A stretch of 64,000 nt of DNA from Corynebacterium glyciniphilum AJ 3170 (GTDB lineage Bacteria; Actinomycetota; Actinomycetes; Mycobacteriales; Mycobacteriaceae): positions 2,108,001 to 2,172,000 of the forward strand of contig NZ_CP006842.1 in the NCBI RefSeq assembly GCF_000626675.1, in the 5' to 3' direction. Of this stretch, positions 17,562 through 26,825 are shown one piece after another. How positions within the stretch are numbered: position 1 is the first letter of the stretch; each line of letters starts with the position of its first letter. The translations under genes and the position numbers were made by a program. Under the pieces are notes generated by a model, which was not told where the DNA came from, made no database searches, and was given only the letters and a program-made list of their open reading frames with translations.

Positions 17562-17918
17562 TCAGCTGAAGGAGTCGCCGCAGGCGCAGGAGCCGCCTGC
17601 ATTCGGGTTGTCGATGGTGAACCCCTGGGACTCGATCGTGTCGGAGAAGTCGATCTTCGCTCCCGTCAGGTACGGAGCGGACATTTTGTCTACGACCAGA
17701 CGGACGCCCTCGACGTCATCGATAAGGTCACCGTCCAGGGTGCGGTCATCGAAAAAGAGCTGGTAACGCAGGCCAGCGCAACCACCCGGCTGAACGGCGA
17801 TGCGCAGAGCCAGATCGTCGCGACCCTCCTGCGCGAGCAGACCGGCGGCCTTACCTGCAGCAGCACTGGTCAGTTCGACGCCGGTGGACTTCTCAGCGGT
17901 CTTTTCGGGAGCAGTCAT
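17562..17918 (-). CDS. erpA: Iron-sulfur cluster insertion protein (HesB/IscA/ErpA family)
   Basis: 118-aa A-type carrier that delivers Fe-S clusters to apoproteins. The three cluster-binding cysteines are visible: AVQPGGCAGLRYQL and the C-terminal GGSCACGDSF. Two consecutive ATGs follow AGGAGG; the second (17918) has the better 5-nt spacing, so it was chosen over 17921. Orthologous by context to Rv2204c. Likely clients encoded nearby include LipA, BioB and the Rieske protein. Confidence 0.92.
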   Translation of the reverse strand: MTAPEKTAEKSTGVELTSAAAGKAAGLLAQEGRDDLALRIAVQPGGCAGLRYQLFFDDRTLDGDLIDDVEGVRLVVDKMSAPYLTGAKIDFSDTIESQGFTIDNPNAGGSCACGDSFS

Positions 17919-18031
17919 CATTTCCTCCTCAGTAATGCGGATATGCCCAAACTACTCGTCAACAACCATGAAATCCAGTGATCTATTCCCGACAGGCTCA
18001 CCCGCGTTGGTACCGGCGTCCGCTCGTGCTC

Positions 18032-18037
18032 TAGCCT
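18032..18037 (+). promoter_or_regulatory. -10 hexamer TAGCCT, leaderless DUF3043 start
   Basis: Seven nt separate TAGCCT from GTG 18045. Confidence 0.5.
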
Positions 18038-18044
18038 GTGAGGT

Positions 18045-18749
18045 GTGAAACTCCCGTGGAAGAAAGATGATGACAGTGATGTCGCCGACGGCGACGTCAC
18101 CTCGGCAGGCAACTCCCTCGCCGACGAGGACGCCGCGCCGACGCCGAAGGGCTACACGCCCAAGAAGGGGCGCCCGACACCGAAGCGTAACGAGGTCGAA
18201 CGTTCCACCGGCGTCCGGCGGGTCCATTTCGATGCTCCGATGACTCCGAAAGAGGCTCGTCAGCGCAAGAAGGACTTCAAGAACTCCATGTCGAAGGAGG
18301 AGTTCAAGGAAGCTAAGCGCAAGCAGCGTGAGGAGGCGGCGGAGTCGCGCCGCAAGGCCAATGAGCGGATGATGGCCGGCGACCCTGATTACCTTCTCGC
18401 CAGGGACCAGGGCAAGGAAAAACTCCTCGTCCGCAACTACGTGGACTCCCATCGTTACCTGATGAACTACTTCCTGCCTATCGCGCTGGTCGTTGTCGTC
18501 GTCATGATCCTCGGCACCCGTATGCCGCTGATCGCCAATTACATCAGTCTGTTCATGCTGGTGGTCATCGTTATCCTGGTGATCGAGGGCCTGTTCCTTG
18601 CCCGGAAGGTCAATCGGCTCGTCAACGACCGCTTCCGTGACAACACCTTCGGGAAGTGGGCCATCGGCTTCTACGCGTTCACCCGCGCCACGATGATCCG
18701 CAAGATGCGAACGCCCGCGCCCCAGGTGAATATCGGCGACGCGGTCTGA
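18045..18749 (+). CDS. DUF3043 membrane protein
   Basis: 234-aa protein of unknown function conserved in actinobacteria (position of Rv2206). A highly charged N-terminal half (acidic, then Lys/Arg-rich, with EARQRKKDFKNSMSKEEFKE predicted helical) precedes two membrane helices (FLPIALVVVVVMILG and YISLFMLVVIVILVIEGLF). The C-terminal tail is basic and cytoplasmic. The GTG start has no real Shine-Dalgarno and looks leaderless. The stop codon shares one base with the start of the CobT-like gene (TGATG), so the two are probably translated together. Confidence 0.85.
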   Translation: MKLPWKKDDDSDVADGDVTSAGNSLADEDAAPTPKGYTPKKGRPTPKRNEVERSTGVRRVHFDAPMTPKEARQRKKDFKNSMSKEEFKEAKRKQREEAAESRRKANERMMAGDPDYLLARDQGKEKLLVRNYVDSHRYLMNYFLPIALVVVVVMILGTRMPLIANYISLFMLVVIVILVIEGLFLARKVNRLVNDRFRDNTFGKWAIGFYAFTRATMIRKMRTPAPQVNIGDAV

Positions 18750-19666
18750 TGTCAGAACAGCCGCTTCTCCAGCAGCTCGGCGTCTGGGCCGACCGCACCG
18801 GGTACGCCGGGATCCGGGAGAGCGACGAGGCTACCGGTCCGCGGCCGGAACTCCTGCTGGCTGCGGGGGACCACGCCGTCGCTGCACCGTCCTCAGGCCT
18901 GGAGAGCCCTGTTTCCACACTGCCCTGGGGCCACGCACGGGCGGAAACTGACCGTATCGAGGGCGGAGAATCCCCGCTCTGCTCGCTGGCGGCCCAGCAG
19001 GGGGTCGAGGTCTCCGTCACCGGTCCCCCCGCCTCATCCTCCGGCGCGGACGGGAAGGGGCGCATGCCGTCACAGTGGGTGGATGCGGGACGCGAGCTTG
19101 CAGATGCACGTGCGGATGCTGCAGTTCCCCTGATTATCACCGGCACCGTCGGGACAGGAGCGACGACGACTGCCGCCGCGCTGATCGGCGTGCTGTGCAA
19201 TGTCGAGCCGGTGAAAGTCGTCGGCCGCGGCGGAGGTCCGGTGCCGGTCAGTGACGAGAAATGGAAGCACAAGACGGTCGCCATCCGTGATCTGATGTTC
19301 CAGGCACGCCAGCACCGTCGGCGTCCTGTCGATGCGGCGGCGGTGCACGACATCCTCGATATTCTCGGCACGCCTGACACGGCCTTCATGGCGGGACTGC
19401 TGGCTCAGTCAGCCACTCGCCGCACACCGGTCATCCTTGACGGCGTCACCGGACTCGCCGCGGGTCTTCTCGCAGACGCCCTCACGCCGGGAGCGGCCAG
19501 ATGGTGGCTGTTGCCCGACGCCTCATCGGAGCCCGGTGCCACAGTCGCCGGGCGCCGACTGTCGCTCTCCCCTGTGTTCGGCCGTCCCCTGGGCGCACCC
19601 GCCGCTGCCGCGGGCCTTATGGTTCTCCCGCTCCTGGACGCGGCCGTGTCTCTGGGGCAGCTGTAG
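18749..19666 (+). CDS. Degenerate CobT-like protein (nicotinate-nucleotide:DMB phosphoribosyltransferase family)
   Basis: 305 aa, shorter than typical CobT (about 350). Family landmarks remain: LLLAAGDHAVAA near residue 35, VVGRGGG near 158, PVILDGVTGLAAGLLAD near 227 and SSEPGA near 259. However the positions equivalent to the two catalytic glutamates appear replaced: family GE-x-GIGNTT reads GTVGTGATT (Glu to Thr133, Asn to Ala138), and family LGEG reads LGAP (Glu to Ala283). The residues between about 50 and 115 are poorly conserved and shortened. No cobU or cobS is adjacent. It corresponds by position to Rv2207 (cobT) but probably lacks the phosphoribosyltransferase activity; a binding or structural role is possible. 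Confidence 0.65.
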   Translation: MSEQPLLQQLGVWADRTGYAGIRESDEATGPRPELLLAAGDHAVAAPSSGLESPVSTLPWGHARAETDRIEGGESPLCSLAAQQGVEVSVTGPPASSSGADGKGRMPSQWVDAGRELADARADAAVPLIITGTVGTGATTTAAALIGVLCNVEPVKVVGRGGGPVPVSDEKWKHKTVAIRDLMFQARQHRRRPVDAAAVHDILDILGTPDTAFMAGLLAQSATRRTPVILDGVTGLAAGLLADALTPGAARWWLLPDASSEPGATVAGRRLSLSPVFGRPLGAPAAAAGLMVLPLLDAAVSLGQL

Positions 19667-19673
19667 TATCCCG

Positions 19674-20810
19674 TTACGCCTGAACCAGCGTGTGATTCCA
19701 GGAGTGGGTGTCCTCCCCGGTGCCGCGCTGGATTCCGGTCAACCGCTCGCGTAGACGCATGGTGATCTCCCCGGGGTTTCCGCCGTTGATCTGGAACTCG
19801 CCCGTCCGGTCCTTCACCGTGCCCACCGGAGTGATCACGGCGGCGGTGCCGCAGGCGAAAGCCTCAGTCATCTCCCCGGAGGCCGCGGTCGCCCGCCATT
19901 CATCCACTGTGAACCGGCGTTCCGTGACCTTCAGGCCTTCGTCGGCGGCGAGCTGCAGCAGCGAATCCCGGGTGACACCGGGCAGCAGAGAACCGGAGAG
20001 TTCGGGGGTCACCAGTTCCGCCGGCTCTTCGCCCTGTCCACCGAGGATGAAGGCGAGATTCATCCCGCCCATCTCCTCGATATTGGTGTGATTCGCCGCA
20101 TCCAGCCACACGACCTGGTCACACCCCTGCTTCTCCGCGTAGGACTGGGCAGCGAGAGACGACGCGTAGTTCCCGGCGAACTTCGCCGCGCCGGTGCCGC
20201 CGGGTGCCGCGCGGACATACTCAGTAGACAGCCAGACGCTGACGGGAGTGACCCCGCCCTTGAAGTACGCGCCCGCCGGAGACGCGATGACGTAGTAGCT
20301 GTAGCTCACGGACGGGTGCACCCCCAGACCGACCTCGGTGGAGATGATGAAAGGACGCAGGTAGAGCGCTTCCTCGCCACCGGAGGCAGGAACCCAGTCC
20401 TTGTCCACATCAACGAGCTCACTCAGTGATGCGAGGAAAAGCTCCTCCGGGATCTCCGGCATCGCGATACGGCGAGCGGAAGACCGGATTCGCTCAGCGT
20501 TCTTGTCCGGACGGAAGGTGGCGATCGACCCGTCCGGCTGGCGGTACGCCTTGAGCCCCTCGAAGATGGCCTGACCGTAGTGAAGCACCGAGGTCGCCGG
20601 ATCCATGGCGATCGGTGCGTAGGGAACGAGCCGTGCATCGTGCCATCCGGCGTCCTCAGTCCAGTCGATGACCACCATGTGGTCGGTGAAGTGCCGGCCG
20701 AACCCGGGATTCGCGAGTACGTCAGCGATCCTCTCGGGCGGAGTGGGATTCTCCGTCAGCGTACGGGAGAAGGTGTCGGACGTGGAGTTGGCGGGCGCGG
20801 AATCAGACAT
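19674..20810 (-). CDS. ilvE: Branched-chain amino acid aminotransferase
   Basis: 378-aa fold-type IV PLP enzyme interconverting Leu/Ile/Val and their 2-oxo acids. Recognisable are [17 protein letters not shown], the PLP lysine in [15 protein letters not shown], and [14 protein letters not shown] 20810 was chosen over an upstream frame because TAAGAT lies 7 nt before it (leaderless) and the family N-terminus begins about here. It is convergent with the CobT-like gene (7-nt gap) and divergent from pepA. Confidence 0.94.
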   Translation of the reverse strand: MSDSAPANSTSDTFSRTLTENPTPPERIADVLANPGFGRHFTDHMVVIDWTEDAGWHDARLVPYAPIAMDPATSVLHYGQAIFEGLKAYRQPDGSIATFRPDKNAERIRSSARRIAMPEIPEELFLASLSELVDVDKDWVPASGGEEALYLRPFIISTEVGLGVHPSVSYSYYVIASPAGAYFKGGVTPVSVWLSTEYVRAAPGGTGAAKFAGNYASSLAAQSYAEKQGCDQVVWLDAANHTNIEEMGGMNLAFILGGQGEEPAELVTPELSGSLLPGVTRDSLLQLAADEGLKVTERRFTVDEWRATAASGEMTEAFACGTAAVITPVGTVKDRTGEFQINGGNPGEITMRLRERLTGIQRGTGEDTHSWNHTLVQA

Positions 20811-20817
20811 GGCCTGT

Positions 20818-20823
20818 ATCTTA
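20818..20823 (-). promoter_or_regulatory. -10 hexamer TAAGAT, leaderless ilvE start
   Basis: Located 7 nt upstream of ATG 20810. Confidence 0.5.
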
Positions 20824-20899
20824 GACCCGTCGGTGCCGGTCCGGAACACATGCCCGGCAGGACGCTTGACGACGACTCCTATCAAGCTTGAGGTGAGCG

Positions 20900-22504
20900 A
20901 TGACATCCACAGGTCTGCCCCAGGGCACCATGCCTCCGTTGGAACTTCTCATGGACGCCTCGGCGGTCGCCGACGCCGACGTGGACATCCTGGTGATCCC
21001 GTCATTCTCCGGGGACAACGGAATCGAATTGTCCCTGGGGTCGGCCCCCGGCTCCCCCTTCGACAGGGAAACACAGGTATCCATCTGGAAGTCCCTGGTC
21101 GACATCGGTGCGCGCGGGCGGGCGGGTGAAACTCACCTGCTTCCCGCCGTCCCCGGAATCGCGGCGACCCGCCTACTGGCAGTCGGACTCGGGGACGCGG
21201 ACGCCCTGACGGACGAGGGGCTACGAACGGCCGCGGGCACGGCCTCCCGAACTCTCGACCGCCTGTCCCCGTCCATCGGGGACGGGAGCGTGGCAGCACT
21301 CAGCCTCCTGGGAACCCTGGGTGTCGGTCCCGCGACCGAAGGACATGGCCTGGGCAGCTACATGTACACCGGGGCAAAATCCCAGGACGCGCAGGCAGCC
21401 CGCATCAGCCGTCTGATCATCGCCCCTCCGACTGCCCCCCGCGCCGCCGAGTCCGCCGCGACGGACTTCTCCCGAGCGTGTGTCGTCATCGAAGCTGTGA
21501 CCTGCGCCCGCGATCTGGTAAACGCCCCTGCGAACATCCTCTACCCGGATAGTTACGCACGCATCATCTCAGACCTGGGTTCCCAGGCCGGGCTTACGGT
21601 GGAGGTCCTGGATGAGCATCAGCTCGCCGAACAGGGGTTCGGGGCCCTCGTGGGCGTGGGCCAGGGGTCCCCCCGCCCGCCCCGCCTGGTCCGTGTGTCC
21701 TATCGACCTGACCACCCCGAGGCCACGGCCATAGGGGCACTGCCACACGTCGCCCTGGTCGGCAAAGGTGTCACTTTCGATACCGGTGGTATCTCACTGA
21801 AACCCTCACCCAACATGGGCACCATGATCTCGGACATGGGCGGTTCCGCAGCCGTCGTCGCAGCGGTGATTGCAGCGTCGGAGCTCGACCTGTCCGTATC
21901 CGTGACCGCGACGGTACCGCTGGCTGAGAACATGCCCGACGGTACCGCTGTACGACCCGGGGACGTTCTGCGCCATTACGGCGGACTGACCACAGAAGTC
22001 CTCAACACCGACGCCGAGGGCAGGTTGATTCTCGGAGACGCCATCGCCCGGGCCTGTGAGGATCGCCCCGACTACCTCGTGGAGACGGCCACGTTGACAG
22101 GTGCCCAGGTACGTTCGCTCGGAGACCGGACACCCGCCGTCATGGGCACTCCCGGTTTCCGCGACCGGGTTTCCGCCCTTTCCCGTGAGGTGGGCGAAGG
22201 AGCGTGGCCCATGCCCCTACCGTCAGAGATCGCCTCCGACATCCGGTCCGATGTAGCCGACCTGCGCAACATCCCCAGCAAAAGCTGGGGAGGCATGGCT
22301 GCCGCAGGGCACTATCTCGCCGCCTTCATCCCGGAGGGGCTGCCCTGGGTCCACCTGGACGTCGCAGGCCCCGCGTACAACACCACGGCACCGTACGGCT
22401 ACACCCCGCGACGCGCGACGGGAGTGCCTGTCCGCACGATTATCGCCGTCTTGGAGGACATTGCCGGCGAAGCCGAGGGTGCCTCCTCCACGGCCGCGGA
22501 GTAG
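20900..22504 (+). CDS. pepA: Leucyl aminopeptidase (M17 family)
   Basis: 534-aa cytosolic hexameric metallopeptidase removing N-terminal residues from peptides. The active site is present: [17 protein letters not shown] (catalytic Lys and metal Asp), the family signature [17 protein letters not shown] (metal Asp/Glu, catalytic Arg), and [11 protein letters not shown]. The N-terminal macro-like domain is more variable, as usual. ATG 20900 follows GAGG. It ends 9 nt before the stop of the convergent 130-aa gene. Corresponds to Rv2213. Confidence 0.93.
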   Translation: MTSTGLPQGTMPPLELLMDASAVADADVDILVIPSFSGDNGIELSLGSAPGSPFDRETQVSIWKSLVDIGARGRAGETHLLPAVPGIAATRLLAVGLGDADALTDEGLRTAAGTASRTLDRLSPSIGDGSVAALSLLGTLGVGPATEGHGLGSYMYTGAKSQDAQAARISRLIIAPPTAPRAAESAATDFSRACVVIEAVTCARDLVNAPANILYPDSYARIISDLGSQAGLTVEVLDEHQLAEQGFGALVGVGQGSPRPPRLVRVSYRPDHPEATAIGALPHVALVGKGVTFDTGGISLKPSPNMGTMISDMGGSAAVVAAVIAASELDLSVSVTATVPLAENMPDGTAVRPGDVLRHYGGLTTEVLNTDAEGRLILGDAIARACEDRPDYLVETATLTGAQVRSLGDRTPAVMGTPGFRDRVSALSREVGEGAWPMPLPSEIASDIRSDVADLRNIPSKSWGGMAAAGHYLAAFIPEGLPWVHLDVAGPAYNTTAPYGYTPRRATGVPVRTIIAVLEDIAGEAEGASSTAAE

Positions 22505-22513
22505 CCTGACCAC

Positions 22514-22906
22514 TCACTCGCCTTCGGCACGGCGCTCTTCGAACCGGGCCCTGCGTTCCTGCTGTTCGAGACGTTTGCGAATGATCCGGTCGCGTTCGAT
22601 CCGGTCCCTCATCCGTTGGGGGTAGCCGGTTTTCTCCGCATCGAAGAGCCGGACGCCGGTGGCCGCGATGACGTCGTCGATACCGCGGGGCCCGCCAATG
22701 CGCCGACGGGTCCAGTCACCGGCGGCGTCCACGAAGACCACGGACATTTCATTGACCAGTGTCTCCGGTTCGACGAAGCCCTCCACGCCGTCGTGTTGCA
22801 TTGCCCACTGACGCAGGTAGTCGAGGTCTGCGGGCCGCGTACGCCCGCCCGGCGCCCGCGGTGGACGGGGGCCGGAGCGACGTGAGCGACCGAATAAATT
22901 GAACAC
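22514..22906 (-). CDS. Conserved actinobacterial protein of unknown function (130 aa)
   Basis: No recognised domain. The N-terminus MFNLFGRSRR is followed by a Pro/Arg-rich linker, a compact central segment (LDYLRQWAMQHDGVEGFVEP, VNEMSVVFVDAAGDW) and a strongly charged, helical Arg/Glu C-terminus (RIERDRIIRKRLEQQERRAR). GTG 22906 was chosen because TAGACT lies 7 nt upstream. The same small gene appears upstream of the E2 acyltransferase gene in related corynebacteria, to my recollection, but its function is unknown. Confidence 0.7.
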   Translation of the reverse strand: MFNLFGRSRRSGPRPPRAPGGRTRPADLDYLRQWAMQHDGVEGFVEPETLVNEMSVVFVDAAGDWTRRRIGGPRGIDDVIAATGVRLFDAEKTGYPQRMRDRIERDRIIRKRLEQQERRARFEERRAEGE

Positions 22907-22913
22907 ACCACAG

Positions 22914-22919
22914 AGTCTA
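22914..22919 (-). promoter_or_regulatory. -10 hexamer TAGACT, leaderless start of the 130-aa gene
   Basis: Seven nt before GTG 22906. Confidence 0.5.
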
Positions 22920-23029
22920 AGGGATTCCACGGCACCGCTGCGACCAGCTTGTGCCCTCGGCGACGGGCCCCTGCACGGGCGGCATGGGCCGACCCCCTCC
23001 GGCAGGACGCCGCCTACAGCGCTACCATA

Positions 23030-23035
23030 TATAGT
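23030..23035 (+). promoter_or_regulatory. -10 hexamer TATAGT of the aceF promoter
   Basis: It lies in an unusually AT-rich run (TACCATATATAGTATTC), about 98 nt before the aceF start; the gene also has a Shine-Dalgarno, so the message is leadered. Confidence 0.45.
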
Positions 23036-23133
23036 ATTCGGTCAGAGACCACTTCTCTGCTTTCTCTGCGTACTGCGGACCGATCCACGTACTCCACATC
23101 TGTACCCCGTCGTTAAATAGGAGCTTCAACACC

Positions 23134-24834
23134 ATGGCGCACTCCGTCGAAATGCCCGAGCTGGGCGAATCCGTCACAGAAGGCACTGTTACCCAGTGGC
23201 TGAAGAAGGTCGGCGACACCGTGGAGGTCGACGAACCTTTGCTCGAGGTCTCCACGGACAAGGTCGACACGGAGATCCCCTCCCCCGTCGCCGGCGTACT
23301 GCTGAAGATCATCGCCGACGAAGACGACACCGTCGACGTCGGTGCCGTCATCGCGGAGATCGGTGACGAGGGTGAAGAGAGCGGGGATTCCGCCTCCGCT
23401 GACGAGGCCCCCGCAGAAGAGCCCGCCGAGGATACCGAGGATGCTGGCGCAGACGACGACTCGTCCGATGAAGAGGAAGAATCCGCCCCAGCCTCGGCGT
23501 CCACCAGCGGCGGTGCAGGCACCGATGTGACGATGCCGGAACTCGGTGAGTCGGTCACCGAGGGCACCATCACCCAGTGGCTGAAGAAGGTCGGCGACGA
23601 CGTCGAGGTCGACGAGCCTCTGCTCGAGGTCTCCACGGACAAGGTCGACACCGAAGTTCCTTCGCCCGTCGCCGGCACCCTGCTGGAGATCCTCGCTGAC
23701 GAAGACGACACCATCGATGTCGGTGGCGTGATCGCCCGCGTGGGTGACGGAAGTGCAGCCGAGGAAGCTCCCGCCAAGGAGGAGAAGCCGAAGGAGGAGC
23801 CCAAGCAGGAGAAGAAGGAGGAGCCTGCAAAGGCGGAGGAGCCCAAGGAGGCGCCGAAGCAGGAAAAGGAGTCTCCGAAGCAGGAGGCAGCGCCCGCATC
23901 AGATGCCGGCGAGCCGTCCGACGGCAACCTGCCCTACGTCACCCCGCTGGTGCGCAAGCTCGCGGAGAAGCACGGCGTTGATCTTTCCACCGTTGAGGGC
24001 ACCGGCGTCGGCGGACGTATCCGCAAGCAGGACGTCATCGCTGCCGCCGAGGGCGGCACTGCGAAGGAGTCCGCGCCAGCACCGGCGAAGGGCGTCGACC
24101 CGGAGAAGGCCTCCCTGCGGGGCACCACCCAGAAGGTCAACCGGATCCGGGCGATCACCGCCAAGACCACCCTGGAGTCCCTGCACGGTGCGGCTCAACT
24201 CACTCAGGTCCACGAGGTCGACATGACCCACGTCGCCGAGCTCCGCAAGGCGTCGAAGGCCGCGTTCCAGGACAAGCACGGCCAGAACCTCACGTTCCTG
24301 CCGTTCTTCGCGAAGGCCATCGTCGAAGCACTTGTCGCTCACCCGAACGTCAACGCCTCCTACAACGCTGATACCCAGGAGATGACCTACCACGGCCAGG
24401 TCAACCTCGGTATCGCCGTGGACACCAAGGACGGCCTGCTCTCCCCGGTGATCCACGATGCCCAGGACATGTCACTGCCTGAACTGGCCAAGGCGATCGC
24501 AGATATCGCCGACCGAGCGCGGAACAAGAAGCTCAAGCCGAACGACGTCAGTGGCGGCACCTTCACGATCACCAACATCGGCTCCGAGGGCGCACTGACT
24601 GATACCCCGATCCTCGTTCCGCCGCAGGCAGCCATGATCGGCACCGGTGCTATCCGCAAGCGGCCAGTCGTGATCACCGAAGACGGTTCCGACAGCATCG
24701 CGATCCGCAGCATGGTCTACCTGCCGATGACCTACGACCACCAGATCGTGGACGGCGCAGATGCAGGTCGGTTCCTGACCACCATCAAGGACCGCCTGGA
24801 GAACAGCGACTTCACCTCCGACCTGGAGATCTAA
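23134..24834 (+). CDS. aceF: Dihydrolipoamide acyltransferase (E2 of pyruvate/2-oxoglutarate dehydrogenase)
   Basis: 566 aa with two lipoyl domains (residues 2-78 and about 130-205; lipoyl lysines at Lys43 and Lys170, each in STDKVDTE), a peripheral-subunit-binding domain (about 268-304, [18 protein letters not shown]), and the catalytic domain with DHQIVDG (His about 536). The linker (about 208-255) is a Lys/Glu/Pro-rich flexible arm. The gene is often named sucB; in C. glutamicum the homolog is the E2 (AceF) shared by the PDH/ODH hybrid complex. Two lipoyl domains match mycobacterial DlaT; C. glutamicum has three. Shine-Dalgarno AGGAG before ATG. lipB and lipA, which lipoylate it, follow directly. 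Confidence 0.93.
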   Translation: MAHSVEMPELGESVTEGTVTQWLKKVGDTVEVDEPLLEVSTDKVDTEIPSPVAGVLLKIIADEDDTVDVGAVIAEIGDEGEESGDSASADEAPAEEPAEDTEDAGADDDSSDEEEESAPASASTSGGAGTDVTMPELGESVTEGTITQWLKKVGDDVEVDEPLLEVSTDKVDTEVPSPVAGTLLEILADEDDTIDVGGVIARVGDGSAAEEAPAKEEKPKEEPKQEKKEEPAKAEEPKEAPKQEKESPKQEAAPASDAGEPSDGNLPYVTPLVRKLAEKHGVDLSTVEGTGVGGRIRKQDVIAAAEGGTAKESAPAPAKGVDPEKASLRGTTQKVNRIRAITAKTTLESLHGAAQLTQVHEVDMTHVAELRKASKAAFQDKHGQNLTFLPFFAKAIVEALVAHPNVNASYNADTQEMTYHGQVNLGIAVDTKDGLLSPVIHDAQDMSLPELAKAIADIADRARNKKLKPNDVSGGTFTITNIGSEGALTDTPILVPPQAAMIGTGAIRKRPVVITEDGSDSIAIRSMVYLPMTYDHQIVDGADAGRFLTTIKDRLENSDFTSDLEI

Positions 24835-24854
24835 GTCCGTTACCCTCCCCTCTC

Positions 24855-24890
24855 CTACCCCGCCACCGCGGTACCGCGGTGGCGGGGTAG
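24855..24890. terminator. 17-bp perfect palindrome: aceF terminator overlapping the lipB promoter
   Basis: Arms 24855-24871 (CTACCCCGCCACCGCGG) and 24874-24890 are exact inverse complements around TA. It begins 20 nt after the aceF stop. The last three bases of the right arm are the first three of the lipB -10. Confidence 0.8.
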
Positions 24891-24893
24891 AGT
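24888..24893 (+). promoter_or_regulatory. -10 hexamer TAGAGT, leaderless lipB start
   Basis: Eight nt before ATG 24902, at the edge of the palindrome, which would occupy the -35 region. Confidence 0.5.
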
Positions 24894-24901
24894 CGTTAGG
24901 C

Positions 24902-25639
24902 ATGGGATATCAACGCGGATCCATCCGAATGTCGGACGCGCCTGTTGTCGTTGACAACCTCGGGACGGTGGACTACCTGTCGACCTGGGACAAGCAGGCC
25001 GCTCTGGCCCGTCAGCGTGCAGACGGGCAGATCGAGGACACCGTCCTGCTGCTGGAACATCCGCCGACCTACACCGCGGGCAAGCGCACACAGCCGGAGG
25101 ATCTGCCCACGAACGGCCTTCCCGTCGTCGATGTCGACCGGGGCGGCCGGATCACCTGGCACGGCCCCGGACAACTCGTCGCCTACCCGATCATCAAACT
25201 GGATGATCCGATCGATGTCGTCGACTACGTCCGGCGTATCGAGGAGGCGGTCCTGGCGACCTGTCGTGACATCGGCCTCGACAACGTAGGACGGGTGCCT
25301 GGACGCTCCGGCGTATGGCTTCCTGCGGGGCTCCGACGTGGCGAGCTTGTCCCCGCACGCAAAGTGGCGGCGGTGGGGATCCGGGTGACACGGGGAGTCA
25401 CCATGCACGGCGTCGCGTTGAACTGCGACAACACCCTGGAGTACTACGACCACATCGTGCCGTGCGGGTTGGCGGACACCGGTGTCACGACCCTGTCGGA
25501 GGAACTGGGCCGGGAAGTCAGCGTCCCGGATGTGACCGAGACCTTCACCGGTCATCTGCTCGCCGCACTGGACGGGTCACTGGAAATGTCCGACGATGAC
25601 GTGCCCGAGGAGCTCGCCCACGGCGCCCTGACGTCCTGA
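24902..25639 (+). CDS. lipB: Lipoyl(octanoyl) transferase
   Basis: 245-aa enzyme that transfers octanoate from acyl carrier protein to lipoyl-domain lysines. Motifs [18 protein letters not shown] and [17 protein letters not shown] (catalytic Lys) and the nucleophile Cys in [14 protein letters not shown] are all present. The ATG at 24902 matches the -10 position; an internal Met ([10 protein letters not shown]) nine codons in is the alternative. It is followed 74 nt later by lipA. Confidence 0.94.
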   Translation: MGYQRGSIRMSDAPVVVDNLGTVDYLSTWDKQAALARQRADGQIEDTVLLLEHPPTYTAGKRTQPEDLPTNGLPVVDVDRGGRITWHGPGQLVAYPIIKLDDPIDVVDYVRRIEEAVLATCRDIGLDNVGRVPGRSGVWLPAGLRRGELVPARKVAAVGIRVTRGVTMHGVALNCDNTLEYYDHIVPCGLADTGVTTLSEELGREVSVPDVTETFTGHLLAALDGSLEMSDDDVPEELAHGALTS

Positions 25640-25700
25640 ACAGGCATTTTAGGATGTCCTCCGCGGCTGGAGTCAGTTAGCGTCACTGAACGATGCAGCG

Positions 25701-25706
25701 TAGGGT
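25701..25706 (+). promoter_or_regulatory. -10 hexamer TAGGGT, leaderless lipA start
   Basis: Seven nt before GTG 25714. Confidence 0.5.
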
Positions 25707-25713
25707 GGGGGCC

Positions 25714-26760
25714 GTGACTGTTACATCAGACGGACGACGACTTCTCCGCATCGAGGCGAAGAACTCCCAGACACCCATCGAACAGAAGCCACGGTGGATC
25801 CGTACCCAGGCCAAGATGGGCCCGGAATACCGTGACATGAAGAACCGCGTCTCGGGCGCCGGACTTCACACGGTCTGCCAGGAGGCCGGGTGCCCCAATA
25901 TCCACGAGTGTTGGGAAGAACGCGAGGCCTCCTTCCTGATCGGTGGCGACACCTGCTCCCGTCGATGTGACTTTTGCCAGATCAAGTCGGGTAAGCCGAG
26001 TCCGTTGGACCGGGACGAGCCTCGCCGCGTCGCCGAGAACATTCGCGACATGGACCTGCGGTACGCCACCATCACCGGCGTCACCCGTGATGACCTGGAT
26101 GACGAGGGTGCCTGGCTGTACGCGGAGATCGTGCGGAAGGTGCACGAGCTCAACCCGAACACCGGCGTCGAGAACCTCACCCCTGACTTCTCCGCCAAGC
26201 CCGACCTGCTGGCCGAGGTCTTCGAGGCACGTCCAGAGGTCTTCGCCCACAATCTCGAGACCGTGCCCCGGATCTTCAAGCGGATCCGTCCGGCGTTCCG
26301 CTACGAGCGGTCACTGGAGGTCATCCGCGCGGCCCGCGACTTCGGGTTGGTGACCAAATCGAACCTCATCCTCGGTATGGGTGAGACCGCCGAGGAAGTC
26401 CAGTCGTCACTGACGGATCTGAAGGACGCCGGCTGCGACATCATCACGATCACCCAGTACCTGCGTCCGACCTCGATGCACCACCCGATCGAGCGGTGGG
26501 TCAAGCCGGAGGAGTTCATGGAGCACTCCGAGTTCGCCAAAGAACTGGGATTTGGTGCCGTTATGTCCGGTCCCTTGGTCCGGTCGTCCTACCGGTCGGG
26601 TCGGCTCTACGCCGAGGCCAAGGCCGCACGTGGTGAGGCGCTTCCCGAGAACCTGGCGCATCTGGGTGACACGCTGGGGTCCACCACCAGTCAGGAAGCC
26701 AGTACGCTGCTGGAGAAGTACGGGCCGTCCAAGGAGACCCCTGTCTCGTCCGCGCGCTGA
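25714..26760 (+). CDS. lipA: Lipoyl synthase (radical SAM)
   Basis: 348 aa. Inserts two sulfurs into octanoyl-lysine. The auxiliary cluster is bound by [12 protein letters not shown], the radical-SAM cluster by CSRRCDFC, and the C-terminal serine lies in [14 protein letters not shown] 25714 ([17 protein letters not shown]) is preferred over the ATG at 25693 because the latter would place the -10 hexamer inside the gene and would give an unusual N-terminus. It forms the lipoylation pair with lipB and needs Fe-S supply such as ErpA. Confidence 0.95.
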   Translation: MTVTSDGRRLLRIEAKNSQTPIEQKPRWIRTQAKMGPEYRDMKNRVSGAGLHTVCQEAGCPNIHECWEEREASFLIGGDTCSRRCDFCQIKSGKPSPLDRDEPRRVAENIRDMDLRYATITGVTRDDLDDEGAWLYAEIVRKVHELNPNTGVENLTPDFSAKPDLLAEVFEARPEVFAHNLETVPRIFKRIRPAFRYERSLEVIRAARDFGLVTKSNLILGMGETAEEVQSSLTDLKDAGCDIITITQYLRPTSMHHPIERWVKPEEFMEHSEFAKELGFGAVMSGPLVRSSYRSGRLYAEAKAARGEALPENLAHLGDTLGSTTSQEASTLLEKYGPSKETPVSSAR

Positions 26761-26812
26761 TTGTTCCCACGCCCCGGCGGATGCCGTTGACGGCCCTGGG
26801 GCCCCGATGTTC

Positions 26813-26818
26813 TAAGGT
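26813..26818 (+). promoter_or_regulatory. -10 hexamer TAAGGT, leaderless DUF4191 start
   Basis: Seven nt before ATG 26826. Confidence 0.5.
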
Positions 26819-26825
26819 AGGCGGT

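Noticed and set aside
23134..23800. Large direct repeat at the start of aceF as a mobile or unstable repeat
   Set aside because: It is the pair of tandem lipoyl domains, normal for this enzyme.
23022..23927. Ser-rich minus-strand frame opposite the E2 lipoyl domains
   Set aside because: Its repeats merely mirror the two duplicated lipoyl domains on the coding strand.
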